A stretch of DNA of 64,000 nucleotides. Source: Candidatus Rokuibacteriota bacterium (lineage in GTDB: Bacteria > Methylomirabilota > Methylomirabilia > Rokubacteriales > CSP1-6). The notes under the pieces are model-generated. The model did no database searches, was not told the origin of the DNA, and was given only the letters and a program-made list of their open reading frames with translations. The DNA is taken from the NCBI GenBank assembly GCA_003221695.1, contig QHSX01000040.1:62001-126000 (forward strand). Direction: 5' to 3'. How positions within the stretch are numbered: position 1 is the stretch's first letter; each line of letters opens with the position of its first letter. Made by a program: the position numbers and the translations under genes. This document shows, piece by piece, positions 25,240 through 33,692 of the stretch.

Positions 25240-25261
25240 GCGCGATGAGGACCGCCGCCTG

Positions 25262-27166
25262 ATGTGCGGTATCGCCGGCTGGGTCGGCGACGCGGCGCCC
25301 GAGGTCATGTCGACGATGCTGGCGCTCCTCTCGCATCGTGGGCCCGACGACTCGGGCACGTGGGCCGACGGCGGGATCGCCCTCGGGATGACGCGACTCG
25401 CGATCATCGACCTCCGCACGGGAGCGCAGCCGATGACCGACGCGGCGGGATCGCTCGTGATCGTCTTCAACGGCGAGATCTACAACTTCCGCCGCCTCCG
25501 GGCGGAGCTCGAGGCGCAGGGCCACCGATTCCGGACGCGGAGTGACACCGAAGTCATCCTGGGCGCATACGCCGAGTACGGCGAGGGATGCGTCGAGCAT
25601 CTACGCGGCATGTTCGCCTTCGCGATCTGGGACCGCGCTCGGCGCGTGCTCTTCCTCGCCCGTGACCGGCTCGGCAAGAAACCGCTGTACTACTGGCGGC
25701 AGGGCGGCCTCTTTCTCTTCGCGTCGGAGCCGAAGGCGCTCCTCCTGCACCCGGCCGTATCGCGATCGCTCGACTGGCAGGCGTTCCACCACTACATGGC
25801 ATTCGGGTACACGCCGGCGGAGCGTTCGATCTTCGCCGGGATCGCGAAGCTCCCGCCGGCCCACACCGCGATCGTCCGCGATGGCCAGCTCTCTCTGCGG
25901 CGCTACTGGCGGCTGCCGGCCGGCGCGCCGGCGTCGGCGCCGCGGCCGTCGGTCGAGGACGCGGCCGCTCTCGTGCGGAGCCACCTGCGTGAAGCGGTGC
26001 GGCTGCGCCTCGAGAGCGACGTGCCGCTCGGCGTCTTCCTCTCGGGCGGCGTGGACTCGAGCGCCATCGTCGCCACGATGCGGGAGGTGACGAGCGGGCG
26101 GATCGCCACGTTCTCGGTGGGGTTCGGCCGTGCCTTCGCCTCGTACGACGAGCTGCCGTACGCCCGGATGGTGGCGGAGCGCTTCGCGACGGAGCATCAC
26201 GAGGAGATCCTGGAGCCGAAGGTCGCCGAGCTTCTTCCGACGATCGTCAGGCACTTCGACGAGCCCTTCGCGGACTCCTCGGCGGTGCCGACATTCGTCG
26301 TCGCGCAGGCGACGGCCAGGCACGTGAAGGTCGCGCTCTCCGGGATCGGCGGCGACGAAACCTTCGGCGGCTACCCCAGGTATCTCGGCGTCCGCGCGTC
26401 AGAGCGCTACGCGCGGCTCCCGTGGGCGGTCCGCCACGGCCTTCGGACGGTCGCCCCGCGCCTCGTGCCCGAATCGCGCTCGAGCCGGAACCTGGGCGAC
26501 TGGGTTCGGCGCTTCGTCGCCGCGGCGGACGCGCCCATGCCCGACCGCTACATCGCCTGGACGCGCTTGTTCGACGATGGACGGCTGGGGCGCTTGGCGA
26601 CCCCGGCGCTTCGCGCCACCCTCGCCACGCCCGTCGACGAGATCCAGCGGAACGCCTTCGCCGAGCACGGGCACGGCGATCCGATGGATGGCGCGTTCCG
26701 GATCGATCTCGAGACCTATCTGCCCGACGACCTGCTGACGATGGCCGACCGGATGAGCATGGCCAACTCACTCGAGCTGCGCGCGCCGTTCTGCGACCAC
26801 CACCTGATCGAGGCCAGCCTCACGATTCCGCCCGCGACGAAGATCCCCGGGCGGAGGCTCAAGGGGCTCCTCAAGAGCGCGTTCGCCTCGATCTTGCCCG
26901 CGCCGGTGCTCGCCCACCGAAAGCAGGGGTTCATGATCCCACTGGGGGACTGGCTCGCCGGCGACCTGCGCGGCACGATGGAAGAGCTCCTCGCGCCGGA
27001 GCAGGTGCGGGCGCGTGGCCTCTTCGAGGCGGCGGAGGTCGAGCGCCTCAAGGCCGAGCACCTCGCGGGAACCCGCACGCACGCCGATCGGCTCTGGACG
27101 CTCATGATGACGGAGGTCTGGATCCGCGAGTACCTGGACCAGCGCGGCCCATGGGCGCTGGGGTGA
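25262..27166 (+). CDS. asnB: asparagine synthase (glutamine-hydrolysing)-type amidotransferase
   Basis: 634 aa. After Met removal the class II glutaminase nucleophile is Cys2 (MCGIAGWVG). The N-terminal glutaminase domain (1-about 210) contains FNGEIYNFRRLR and TRSDTEVILGAY; the C-terminal ATP-PPi synthetase domain has the PP-loop FLSGGVDSSAI (about 259-269) and SGIGGDETFGGYPRY. Inside a glycan operon such enzymes (for example the exosortase-A-associated amidotransferase group) are thought to amidate a sugar carboxylate or a linked amino acid rather than free aspartate. That is inference here; simple asparagine synthesis remains possible. The UDP-sugar dehydrogenase downstream could provide the uronic acid substrate. 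Confidence 0.92.
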   Translation: MCGIAGWVGDAAPEVMSTMLALLSHRGPDDSGTWADGGIALGMTRLAIIDLRTGAQPMTDAAGSLVIVFNGEIYNFRRLRAELEAQGHRFRTRSDTEVILGAYAEYGEGCVEHLRGMFAFAIWDRARRVLFLARDRLGKKPLYYWRQGGLFLFASEPKALLLHPAVSRSLDWQAFHHYMAFGYTPAERSIFAGIAKLPPAHTAIVRDGQLSLRRYWRLPAGAPASAPRPSVEDAAALVRSHLREAVRLRLESDVPLGVFLSGGVDSSAIVATMREVTSGRIATFSVGFGRAFASYDELPYARMVAERFATEHHEEILEPKVAELLPTIVRHFDEPFADSSAVPTFVVAQATARHVKVALSGIGGDETFGGYPRYLGVRASERYARLPWAVRHGLRTVAPRLVPESRSSRNLGDWVRRFVAAADAPMPDRYIAWTRLFDDGRLGRLATPALRATLATPVDEIQRNAFAEHGHGDPMDGAFRIDLETYLPDDLLTMADRMSMANSLELRAPFCDHHLIEASLTIPPATKIPGRRLKGLLKSAFASILPAPVLAHRKQGFMIPLGDWLAGDLRGTMEELLAPEQVRARGLFEAAEVERLKAEHLAGTRTHADRLWTLMMTEVWIREYLDQRGPWALG

Positions 27167-27173
27167 CCAGGGC

Positions 27174-28418
27174 GTGAAGGCAAAGCTTCGCGTGCTCATG
27201 GTCGCCGACGTCTCGCCCGCGCGCCCGGGGGGCGGGGGCGAGCGGATGCTCTGGGAGCAGGCGTGGCGTCTCGCCGCCCGTGGGCACGACGTGCGGATCG
27301 TCAGTCGCGCCCCCGGCGACGGCGAGGCCGCCGCCGAGGTACGGCAGGGGGTGCGCATGAGCCCCTTCCGCGTCAACCGGCGCACGTCCGTGCGATTCGC
27401 GGTGAGCTCCATGCTCGCCGCGCGGCGAGCCGTGACCCGAGCGCTTCGCGAGGAGCCGGCGGACGTGCTGCACGTGCACCAGCCATTCGCAGGATACGGC
27501 GCGCTCGGATCACGTCCGGCGCGCCACGTGCCCACCCTGTATAGCTTCTACTCGCCGGCGCCCCTCGAGTATCGCGCCCGTCGACGGATGACCGCGCACC
27601 ATCACGGCGGGTGGACGGGCGAGTTGGGGGTCGTCGCCCTCTGGGCCATTGAGCGCGCGTGTCTGCGACGCGCCGGCCTGATCCACGTGCTGAGCGATTT
27701 CTCGGCCGCCCAGCTCTGGAGGCTCTACCGGATCCCGCGCGAGCGGCTCGTCCGGATCGACGGCGCGGTCGCGACGGACAGGTTCCGTCCGGCGACGGAC
27801 CGTGAAGCGATCAGGCAGGCCCTGGGCCTTCCCGCGAACCGGCCGGTCCTTCTGTCCGTGCGCAATCTCGAGGCGCGGATGGGGCTCGATCGGCTCATCC
27901 GTGCCCTCGCGATCCTGGCCCCGGATGCGGTGGGCCCATTGCTCCTGATCGGCGGCACCGGGTCGATGCGGCGGGAACTCGAATCGCTCAGCGAGGGCCT
28001 CGGGCTCCGCACGCACGTGCGTTTCCTCGGCTTCATTCCGGACGAGGCGCTCCCTCTCTACTACCAGGCGGCCGATCTCTTCGTCTTGCCGACAGGCGAG
28101 CTCGAAGGGTTCGGGCTCGTCACCGTCGAGGCGCTCGCGTGCGGGACGCCGGTGCTCGGGACGCCGGTCGGCGCCACGCCGGAGATCCTGGTGCCGCTCT
28201 CGCCTGCGCTCGTCTTTCGAGGCCTGGCGCCCGAGGTCATGGCCGACGATATCTGCCGGTTCCTCGAGTGGAGGGCGCGGGACCCGCAGGCCCACGCCCG
28301 GCTGCGCGAGGCGTGCCGCTGCCACGCCGAGACGCGCTATCACTGGGACGCGGCCATCGACGGGTTGGAGGGGGCGCTGACGCGTGTGGTGGGCGGCGGC
28401 CCGCGTCGGCTGGCATGA
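27174..28418 (+). CDS. glycosyltransferase family 4
   Basis: 414 aa with a GTG start 7 bp after asnB. Signatures: LMVADVSPARPGGGGERMLWEQ at the N-terminus (glycine-rich acceptor loop), VLHVHQPFAGYGALG, LIHVLSDFSAAQLW, VLLSVRNLEARMGLDRLI opening the donor domain and EGFGLVTVEALACGTPVLG as EX7E. It has the standard GT-B length. The neighbouring asnB and GT4 genes are co-oriented with minimal spacing, so it is co-expressed with them. Specificity unknown. Confidence 0.92.
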   Translation: MKAKLRVLMVADVSPARPGGGGERMLWEQAWRLAARGHDVRIVSRAPGDGEAAAEVRQGVRMSPFRVNRRTSVRFAVSSMLAARRAVTRALREEPADVLHVHQPFAGYGALGSRPARHVPTLYSFYSPAPLEYRARRRMTAHHHGGWTGELGVVALWAIERACLRRAGLIHVLSDFSAAQLWRLYRIPRERLVRIDGAVATDRFRPATDREAIRQALGLPANRPVLLSVRNLEARMGLDRLIRALAILAPDAVGPLLLIGGTGSMRRELESLSEGLGLRTHVRFLGFIPDEALPLYYQAADLFVLPTGELEGFGLVTVEALACGTPVLGTPVGATPEILVPLSPALVFRGLAPEVMADDICRFLEWRARDPQAHARLREACRCHAETRYHWDAAIDGLEGALTRVVGGGPRRLA

Positions 28419-29575
28419 GCGTCCGCGTCCTGCACGTGATCACTCGCCTCACCGTCGGGGGCTCTCCGGAGAACACCGTCTCGACCGTCGTCGCGCTCGA
28501 GCGCGCGGGCTACCTTTGCACGCTGGCCGTCTCGTTCCGCGAGTCCGACGACGCGGTGCTCGAGGACGCCCGCCGGCGCGGGTGCCGGCTCCTCGACGTG
28601 CCGTCGCTCGGGCGCGAGGTGGCGCTCGTCGCCGACGTCGTGGCGCTCGGGAAGCTGGTCCGCCTCATCGGCGCCGAGCGGCCCCACATCGTTCACACCC
28701 ACACCTCCAAAGCCGGCTTCGTCGGGCGCCTCGCGGCGCGGCTCGCGCGCGTGCCCGCCGTCATCCACCAGCCACACGGCCACGTGTTCTACGGGTACTT
28801 TGGCCCGCGGCGCACCGCCGTCTATACGGCGCTGGAGCGGCGGGCGGCCGTCTGGTGCGACCGCATCATCACGCTCACCGAGCGCGGCACCGAGGAGCAC
28901 CTGGCGCGTGGGATCGGGCGCCCGGCGCAGTATGTGACGGTGCCGAGCGGCGTGCCGACGGCGCGGCTTCGCGCGACGGCGCCGTCGCGGCCGGTGGCGC
29001 GCGCGCGTCTTGGGGTGGAGGCCCAGGCGTACCTCGTCGCCGGGTTCGGGCGCCTGGTGCCGATCAAGGGCTTCGACCTCCTCGTCGAGGCGCTGCCGCG
29101 CCTCCGCGCCGCCGTGCCGTCCGCGCGTCTCCTGCTCGTCGGTGACGGGCCGGAGCGCGCGGCGCTCGAGCGGCGCGCCACCGCGCTCGGCGTCGCCGAC
29201 CGCCTGCACGTGACCGGCGTCGTCAGGGACGTGGTGACGTCCCTGGCGGCCGCGGATGTCGTCGCGGCCCCGTCGCGCAACGAGGGGATGGGACGGGCCC
29301 TCGTCGAGGCGATGGCACTCGGGATTCCCGTCGTCGGCGCCGCCGTCGGGGGGATCCCCGCCGTGATCGTGGACGGCGAGTGCGGACGACTCGTGCCCCC
29401 GGAGGACCCCGCGGCGCTCGCCCGGGCGCTCATGGAGCTCGGGCGCGACGAGCCGCTCCGGCGGAAGCTCGGGGAGGCGGCGATCGACCGGGCCGAGGCG
29501 TTCTCGACGGCGGTGGCCGATGCCAAGATGTGCGCCGTGTACGAGGCGCTGGTGCGGGAGAAGCGGATATTGTGA
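28415..29575 (+). CDS. glycosyltransferase family 4
   Basis: 386 aa, ATGA overlap. MSVRVLHVITRLTVGGSPEN and VHTHTSKAGFVGRLAARLA are hallmarks of the subgroup that includes colanic-acid and exopolysaccharide glucosyl- or rhamnosyl-transferases. The donor domain has VAGFGRLVPIKGFDLLVEAL, LLLVGDGPERAALE and the EX7E segment NEGMGRALVEAMALGIPVVG. GT-B, retaining. It is the last of the six GT4 genes; the following gene overlaps it by 4 bp. Confidence 0.92.
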   Translation: MSVRVLHVITRLTVGGSPENTVSTVVALERAGYLCTLAVSFRESDDAVLEDARRRGCRLLDVPSLGREVALVADVVALGKLVRLIGAERPHIVHTHTSKAGFVGRLAARLARVPAVIHQPHGHVFYGYFGPRRTAVYTALERRAAVWCDRIITLTERGTEEHLARGIGRPAQYVTVPSGVPTARLRATAPSRPVARARLGVEAQAYLVAGFGRLVPIKGFDLLVEALPRLRAAVPSARLLLVGDGPERAALERRATALGVADRLHVTGVVRDVVTSLAAADVVAAPSRNEGMGRALVEAMALGIPVVGAAVGGIPAVIVDGECGRLVPPEDPAALARALMELGRDEPLRRKLGEAAIDRAEAFSTAVADAKMCAVYEALVREKRIL

Positions 29576-31035
29576 GACACGCGCGCGTGGCTGCCCTCGT
29601 GGTGTCTCTCCTCGGCGGTCTGGCCACGGCGGGCGCCGCGGAGCTCGAGCGGCTGCCGGCGGTGCTCCACGTGCACTCCACGCTCTCGACGGGCGACTTC
29701 TCGCTCGACGAGCTGGCCGCGCTGGCGGAGAAGAACGGGGTCGGCGCGCTCCTGCTCACCGAGAACTATCTCCTCCGCGTCGAGTACGGGCCCCCGCCGT
29801 TCCGCGCCCTCACGCGCGTGGTGCGCGAGGAGCGCTCCATCCTCGACGGCGGCGTCGGGCGCTTCCTCGACGCCGTCGCCGAGGCGCGGCGGCGCAATCC
29901 GCGCGTGCTCCTCATCGCCGGGGTGGAGGTGGTGCCCCACTATTACTGGACGGGCTCGCCGCTCGCGCTCGAGATGACGGCGCACAACACGCAGAAGAAC
30001 CTGCTCGTGTTCGGCCTCGCCGGGGCGCCGCTCGAGTCGCTGCCGGTGGCCGGGAACGCGGCGGCCGGTGGGTTCGCCTGGACGGCCGCGCTCGACCTCG
30101 TCCCCGGCCTCCTCCTCATCCCGGGCGCGCTCCTGCTCATGCAGAAGCGTCGGGCGGTCCAGCGGGTCGGCCACGCCGTCGTCGTCGTCCGACGCCGGCG
30201 CTGGCTCGCGGGCGGGTTGCTCTGCGCGGTGGGCGCGCTCGCGCTCGCTCGTGCGTGGCCCTTCACCGGCGATCCCTATCCGCCCTACAGCGACCTCGGT
30301 CTCGCCCCGCACCAGGCGCTCATCGAGTACGTCGACCGACTGGGCGGCGTGACGGTGTGGTCGCTGCCGGAGGCGCGGGACAGCGGCGAGCAGTGGCTCG
30401 GCCCCGTCCGCGTTGCGTGGCAGACGGATCCGTATCCCGACGACCTGCTGCGTACCTTTCGCTACACGGCGTTCGGGGCCGTCTACGAGGACACGACGCG
30501 CTTCGACCTCGGCGGCGGGGGCTGGGACCAGCTCCTCCGCCAGTACGCGGCGGGCGAGCGGAGCCGCCCCGCGTGGGCGGTGGGCGAGTCGGGGTTCCAC
30601 GGCGTCAGCGCCGGCAAGAGCATCGGGCCCGTGCAGACGGTCTTCCTCGTCTCCGAGCGGACGGAGCGCGCCGTGCTCGACGCGATGAAGCGCGGGCGCA
30701 TGTACGCGCTCTTCCGAGGCGCGGATCCGGCCCTCGCCCTCGCGGAGTTCAGCGTGACCGACGGCGTGCGCAACGCGGTCTCGGGCGAGACGCTCACGAC
30801 GCGTGAGGGCTCGCTGCTCGAGGTCCGCGTGGGCATCGACGCCGTGGACGGCGCGGCGCGCGCGGTCCGTGTCGCGCTCCTCAGGAACGGGACGCTCGCC
30901 GGCGCCTGGACCGCCACGACGCCCTTCCGCGTCGTCCAACGCGAGGTCTACGACGGCGGGCCGGCATTCTACCGGCTCGACGTCCGGGGCCCGGGGCGCC
31001 TCTTGTCCAACCCGATCTTCCTCAAACGGCCATGA
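29572..31035 (+). CDS. membrane-embedded, degenerate PHP-domain protein
   Basis: 487 aa, GTG start in a GTGA overlap. A signal-like segment (residues 6-22) is followed by a PHP N-half with HVHSTLSTGDFSLDEL (His33, His35). The usual TDH motif reads TEN (63-65), while LIAGVEV (114-120) resembles the GxE strand. Two hydrophobic segments (about 173-190 and 211-228) form a membrane hairpin, after which GVTVWSLPEA and GESGFHG resume a PHP-like C-half. The last 100 residues are beta-rich. With some metal ligands missing, hydrolase activity is uncertain. The location suggests envelope processing or sensing in polysaccharide assembly. Homologous membrane-bound PHP phosphoesterases exist, but this function is not established. 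Confidence 0.75.
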   Translation: MRHARVAALVVSLLGGLATAGAAELERLPAVLHVHSTLSTGDFSLDELAALAEKNGVGALLLTENYLLRVEYGPPPFRALTRVVREERSILDGGVGRFLDAVAEARRRNPRVLLIAGVEVVPHYYWTGSPLALEMTAHNTQKNLLVFGLAGAPLESLPVAGNAAAGGFAWTAALDLVPGLLLIPGALLLMQKRRAVQRVGHAVVVVRRRRWLAGGLLCAVGALALARAWPFTGDPYPPYSDLGLAPHQALIEYVDRLGGVTVWSLPEARDSGEQWLGPVRVAWQTDPYPDDLLRTFRYTAFGAVYEDTTRFDLGGGGWDQLLRQYAAGERSRPAWAVGESGFHGVSAGKSIGPVQTVFLVSERTERAVLDAMKRGRMYALFRGADPALALAEFSVTDGVRNAVSGETLTTREGSLLEVRVGIDAVDGAARAVRVALLRNGTLAGAWTATTPFRVVQREVYDGGPAFYRLDVRGPGRLLSNPIFLKRP

Positions 31036-31057
31036 CGGCACGCGCCATTCTGGGATC

Positions 31058-31774
31058 ATGAAAGTCGCGATCCACCAGCCGCACTACCTGCCGTGGCTCG
31101 GGTACTTCGCCAAGTGGGCCGCGGCCGACCGCTTCATCTTCCTCGACACGGTGCAGTACGAGAAGAACGGTTGGCAGAACCGAAACCGCGTCAAGATGGC
31201 GGCCGGCCCGCGCTGGCTGACCGTGCCGGTGCACGCCCGCCTCGGCACGCCGATCCGCGACGTCACGATCGACACGACGCAGCCGTGGCGCGAACGCCAC
31301 CTGCGCGCGATCGAGCAGGCGTACGCGAAGGCGCCGGAGCTCGGGCGGTACCGCGACGCGCTCGCCGCCTTCTACCGCCAGGACTGGGACCGGCTCGCTC
31401 CGCTGGCGATGGCGAGCAGCCGATGGCTGGCGGGCGCGCTCGGTGTGGCGACGCCGGCCGTGCTCGCCTCGGAGCTCGTGGTCGAGGGAACCGGCGCGGC
31501 GGACGACGCGACCGCGCGACTGGTCGCCCTCTGCCGGGCGGTCGGCGCGGACACGTATCTGGCCGGGCAGGACGGCGCCCGGTACATGGACACGCAGCGG
31601 TTCGTGGCGGCCGGGATCGCCGTGCAGGCGCAGCGCTACGAGCACCCCGTCTACGGCCAGCTCCACGGGGAATTCGCTCCGTTTCTCTCGGCGCTTGACT
31701 TATTATTGACGCACGGAGATGAGGCCCTCGCCATCCTCTGTGGAGGGAGCACGTGGTCCCGCCTCTCGCCCTGA
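31058..31774 (+). CDS. WbqC-like family protein
   Basis: 238 aa. MKVAIHQPHYLPWLGYFAKW is the highly typical WbqC opening, followed by FIFLDTVQYEKNGWQNRNR and a long helical middle. The C-terminal YLAGQDGARYMD and HPVYGQLHGEFAPFLSALDL also fit the family. WbqC-like proteins occur in O-antigen clusters making amino-sugar derivatives and are suspected acyl- or aminoacyl-transferases, but the reaction is not firmly known to me. The trio WbqC, PIG-L deacetylase and DegT aminotransferase here suggests modification of an amino sugar. Confidence 0.88.
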   Translation: MKVAIHQPHYLPWLGYFAKWAAADRFIFLDTVQYEKNGWQNRNRVKMAAGPRWLTVPVHARLGTPIRDVTIDTTQPWRERHLRAIEQAYAKAPELGRYRDALAAFYRQDWDRLAPLAMASSRWLAGALGVATPAVLASELVVEGTGAADDATARLVALCRAVGADTYLAGQDGARYMDTQRFVAAGIAVQAQRYEHPVYGQLHGEFAPFLSALDLLLTHGDEALAILCGGSTWSRLSP

Positions 31775-31785
31775 GACGTAGCTGA

Positions 31786-32400
31786 GTGAACATCCTCGCG
31801 ATCGGCGCCCATCCCGACGACATCGAGTACGGCTGCGGTGGCATGCTCGCCAAGTACGTGCGCCGCGGGCATGTGGTCTTCATGTTCATCGCTTCGGACG
31901 GCGCGCTCGGAGGCGACGGGGAGGTCCGGCGTCAGGAGCAAAAGGACGCGGCGCGCATTCTGGGCGTGCGCGAGGTGTTCTGGGGCGGCTACCAGGACAC
32001 GGAGGTGCCGCTGTCACGCGACCTGATCGTCCGCCTCGAGGCCGTGATCCGACAGGTGGACCCGCGGATGATCTTCGTCAACTCGCCGGAGGACACCCAC
32101 CAGGACCACCGCCACCTGGCCCAGGGCGCGATGTCCGCGACGCGCTACGTGCCGAACTTCCTCTTCTACGAGGTGCCGTCAACGGTCAACTTCGCCCCGA
32201 ACTGCTCCACCGACGTCGCGGACGTGCTCGATGTCAAGCTCGCGAGCCTCGAGGCCCACCGATCCCAGGTGTCGAAGACCAACATCGAGGACCTGACGAT
32301 CCTCGAGCTGGCGCGGTCGTGCGCCAACTTTCGCGGCATCCAGGCGCGGGTCAAGTACGCCGAGGCGTTCCAGTCGGTCCGACTGCTCCTGAATCTTTGA
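31786..32400 (+). CDS. PIG-L / LmbE family deacetylase
   Basis: 204 aa, GTG start 11 bp after the WbqC gene. Zinc-binding motif AHPDDIE (about 8-14) gives His and two Asp ligands; the third ligand is expected in SPEDTHQDHRHLAQG (about 101-115, HxxH). LmbE proteins remove N-acetyl groups from GlcNAc-type substrates. Here the likely target is an N-acetylated nucleotide or lipid-linked sugar of the repeat unit, giving a free amine for WbqC-type acylation. A 175-nt non-coding gap follows. Confidence 0.9.
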   Translation: MNILAIGAHPDDIEYGCGGMLAKYVRRGHVVFMFIASDGALGGDGEVRRQEQKDAARILGVREVFWGGYQDTEVPLSRDLIVRLEAVIRQVDPRMIFVNSPEDTHQDHRHLAQGAMSATRYVPNFLFYEVPSTVNFAPNCSTDVADVLDVKLASLEAHRSQVSKTNIEDLTILELARSCANFRGIQARVKYAEAFQSVRLLLNL

Positions 32401-32490
32401 GTTGGTCTCTGGCTGGAATGAGAAGCGGCTCGCCGCGAATGAGGCGACGGGTATTGGCCGGACGGGGCCGGCTCGTATCCACGGCACGCC

Positions 32491-32540
32491 GACTCACGCA
32501 GGCTCGCCTCGCGCGTCGGACGCGCTGCGGCTTCGCACTC
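32491..32540 (-). repeat. intergenic repeat, copy 1 (minus orientation)
   Basis: Read on the minus strand this stretch gives GCGAAGCCGCAG, GCGCGTCCGA and then CGAGGCGAGCCTG, matching the copies at 33.62 and 38.23 kb, which read on the plus strand. It occupies most of the 32401-32575 gap, in which I see no gene. Confidence 0.5.
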
Positions 32541-32575
32541 CCGCGGAATGCTCCGGCCCCGCGGGCGTCGCTCCA

Positions 32576-33616
32576 ATGATCCCGCACTCGAGGCCGACGG
32601 TGAGCGCGGAGGACGCCGAGTGCGTGGCGCGCGTCGTGCGCTCCGGCCACCTGGCCCAGGGCGCCGAGGTCGAGGGGTTCGAGCGCGAGCTCACGGCGCG
32701 GCTCGGCGTCCCGGCCGTCGCGGCCGTGAGCTCGGGCAGCGCGGCGCTGGAGCTGGCGCTCCGCGCGCTCGACGTCGGACCGGGCACCGAGGTCGTCGTT
32801 CCCACGTACGCCTGCGACGCGCTCCATCACGCCGTCACCCGCTGTGGCGCCACGCCGGTTCTCGCCGACGCCGACCCCGCGACGCTCGGGCCGTCCGCCC
32901 AGGATGTGGCGCGCCGCCTCACGCGCCGCGCGCGCGCCGTCGTCGTCGTCCATCCCTTCGGCCTCGCCCTGGACCTCGACCAGTTCCTCGCGCTCGGCGT
33001 TCCCGTCGTGGAGGACTGCGCCCAGGCGCTCGGCGCCCGCGTCGCGGGGCGCCCGGTCGGATCACGCGGCGCCCTGGCCGTCTACTCCTTCTACGCGACC
33101 AAGTTGTTGACGACGGGGGAGGGCGGCGCCGTCGCCGGCGACGCGGCGCGGGTCGCGCGCGTCCGCGACGCGCGGGACTACGACGAGCGCGAGGATCTGG
33201 CTCCGCGGTTCAACTTCAAGCTGACGGACATCCAGGCGGCGCTCGGCCGGAGCCAGCTCGGCCGCCTCGACGCCTTCATCGCGCGCCGGCGGGCGATCGC
33301 CGCACGCTACCGCGCGCGCCTGTCGGCCGCCGCCGGCTGTCGCCCTCCGGGCGACACGGGCGAGCGTCACGTGTTCCACCGATTCGTCGTGACGGTCGAG
33401 CGGCCGCTCGGCCCCGTGCTCGACCGCCTGACGCGAGGGGGCATCGCGGCGCGACGCCCCGTCTTCCGTCCGATCCACCGGGCCCTCGGCGTCGGCGGCT
33501 ACCCGGAGGCCGACCGGTTGTGGACGCACTGCCTCTCACTGCCGTGCTACCCGTCGCTCACCGACGCCGAGGTGGACGCCGTCGGCACGGCGCTCGCCGA
33601 GGCCCTCCGCGGGTGA
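32576..33616 (+). CDS. DegT/DnrJ/EryC1 family PLP-dependent sugar aminotransferase
   Basis: 346 aa fold-type I aminotransferase that converts a keto-NDP-sugar to an amino-NDP-sugar with glutamate as amine donor. Substrate loop SSGSAALELALRAL (about 52-65); PVVEDCAQALGA carries the cofactor Asp147; the Schiff-base Lys is Lys176 in SFYATKLLTTGEGG. FNFKLTDIQAALGRSQL and the late HCLSLPCYPSLTDAEV are family hallmarks. ATG 32576 is chosen because upstream sequence in the same frame crosses the repeat element and has no homology pattern. Likely provides an amino sugar for the same modification as the WbqC and deacetylase genes. Confidence 0.93.
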   Translation: MIPHSRPTVSAEDAECVARVVRSGHLAQGAEVEGFERELTARLGVPAVAAVSSGSAALELALRALDVGPGTEVVVPTYACDALHHAVTRCGATPVLADADPATLGPSAQDVARRLTRRARAVVVVHPFGLALDLDQFLALGVPVVEDCAQALGARVAGRPVGSRGALAVYSFYATKLLTTGEGGAVAGDAARVARVRDARDYDEREDLAPRFNFKLTDIQAALGRSQLGRLDAFIARRRAIAARYRARLSAAAGCRPPGDTGERHVFHRFVVTVERPLGPVLDRLTRGGIAARRPVFRPIHRALGVGGYPEADRLWTHCLSLPCYPSLTDAEVDAVGTALAEALRG

Positions 33617-33621
33617 TGGCC

Positions 33622-33692
33622 ACGCGAGCCGCAGGACGGCCGCGGAGCCGGAAGCGGAGCGCGTCCGAGGCGAGTCTGTGGATGAGTCTGTG
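33622..33692 (+). repeat. intergenic repeat, copy 2, with internal 12-bp duplication
   Basis: Contains GCGAGCCGCAG near its start and GCGCGTCCGAGGCGAGTCTG near its end, the shared pieces of the repeat family. GAGTCTGTG appears twice in tandem, 12 bp apart (33673 and 33685), and each copy supplies a GTG that is a possible start for the following gene. Confidence 0.5.

Noticed and set aside
28822-31059. 745-codon minus-strand open frame opposite the PHP and WbqC genes
   Set aside because: Shadow of a GC-rich coding strand; no signal, motif or ribosome site.
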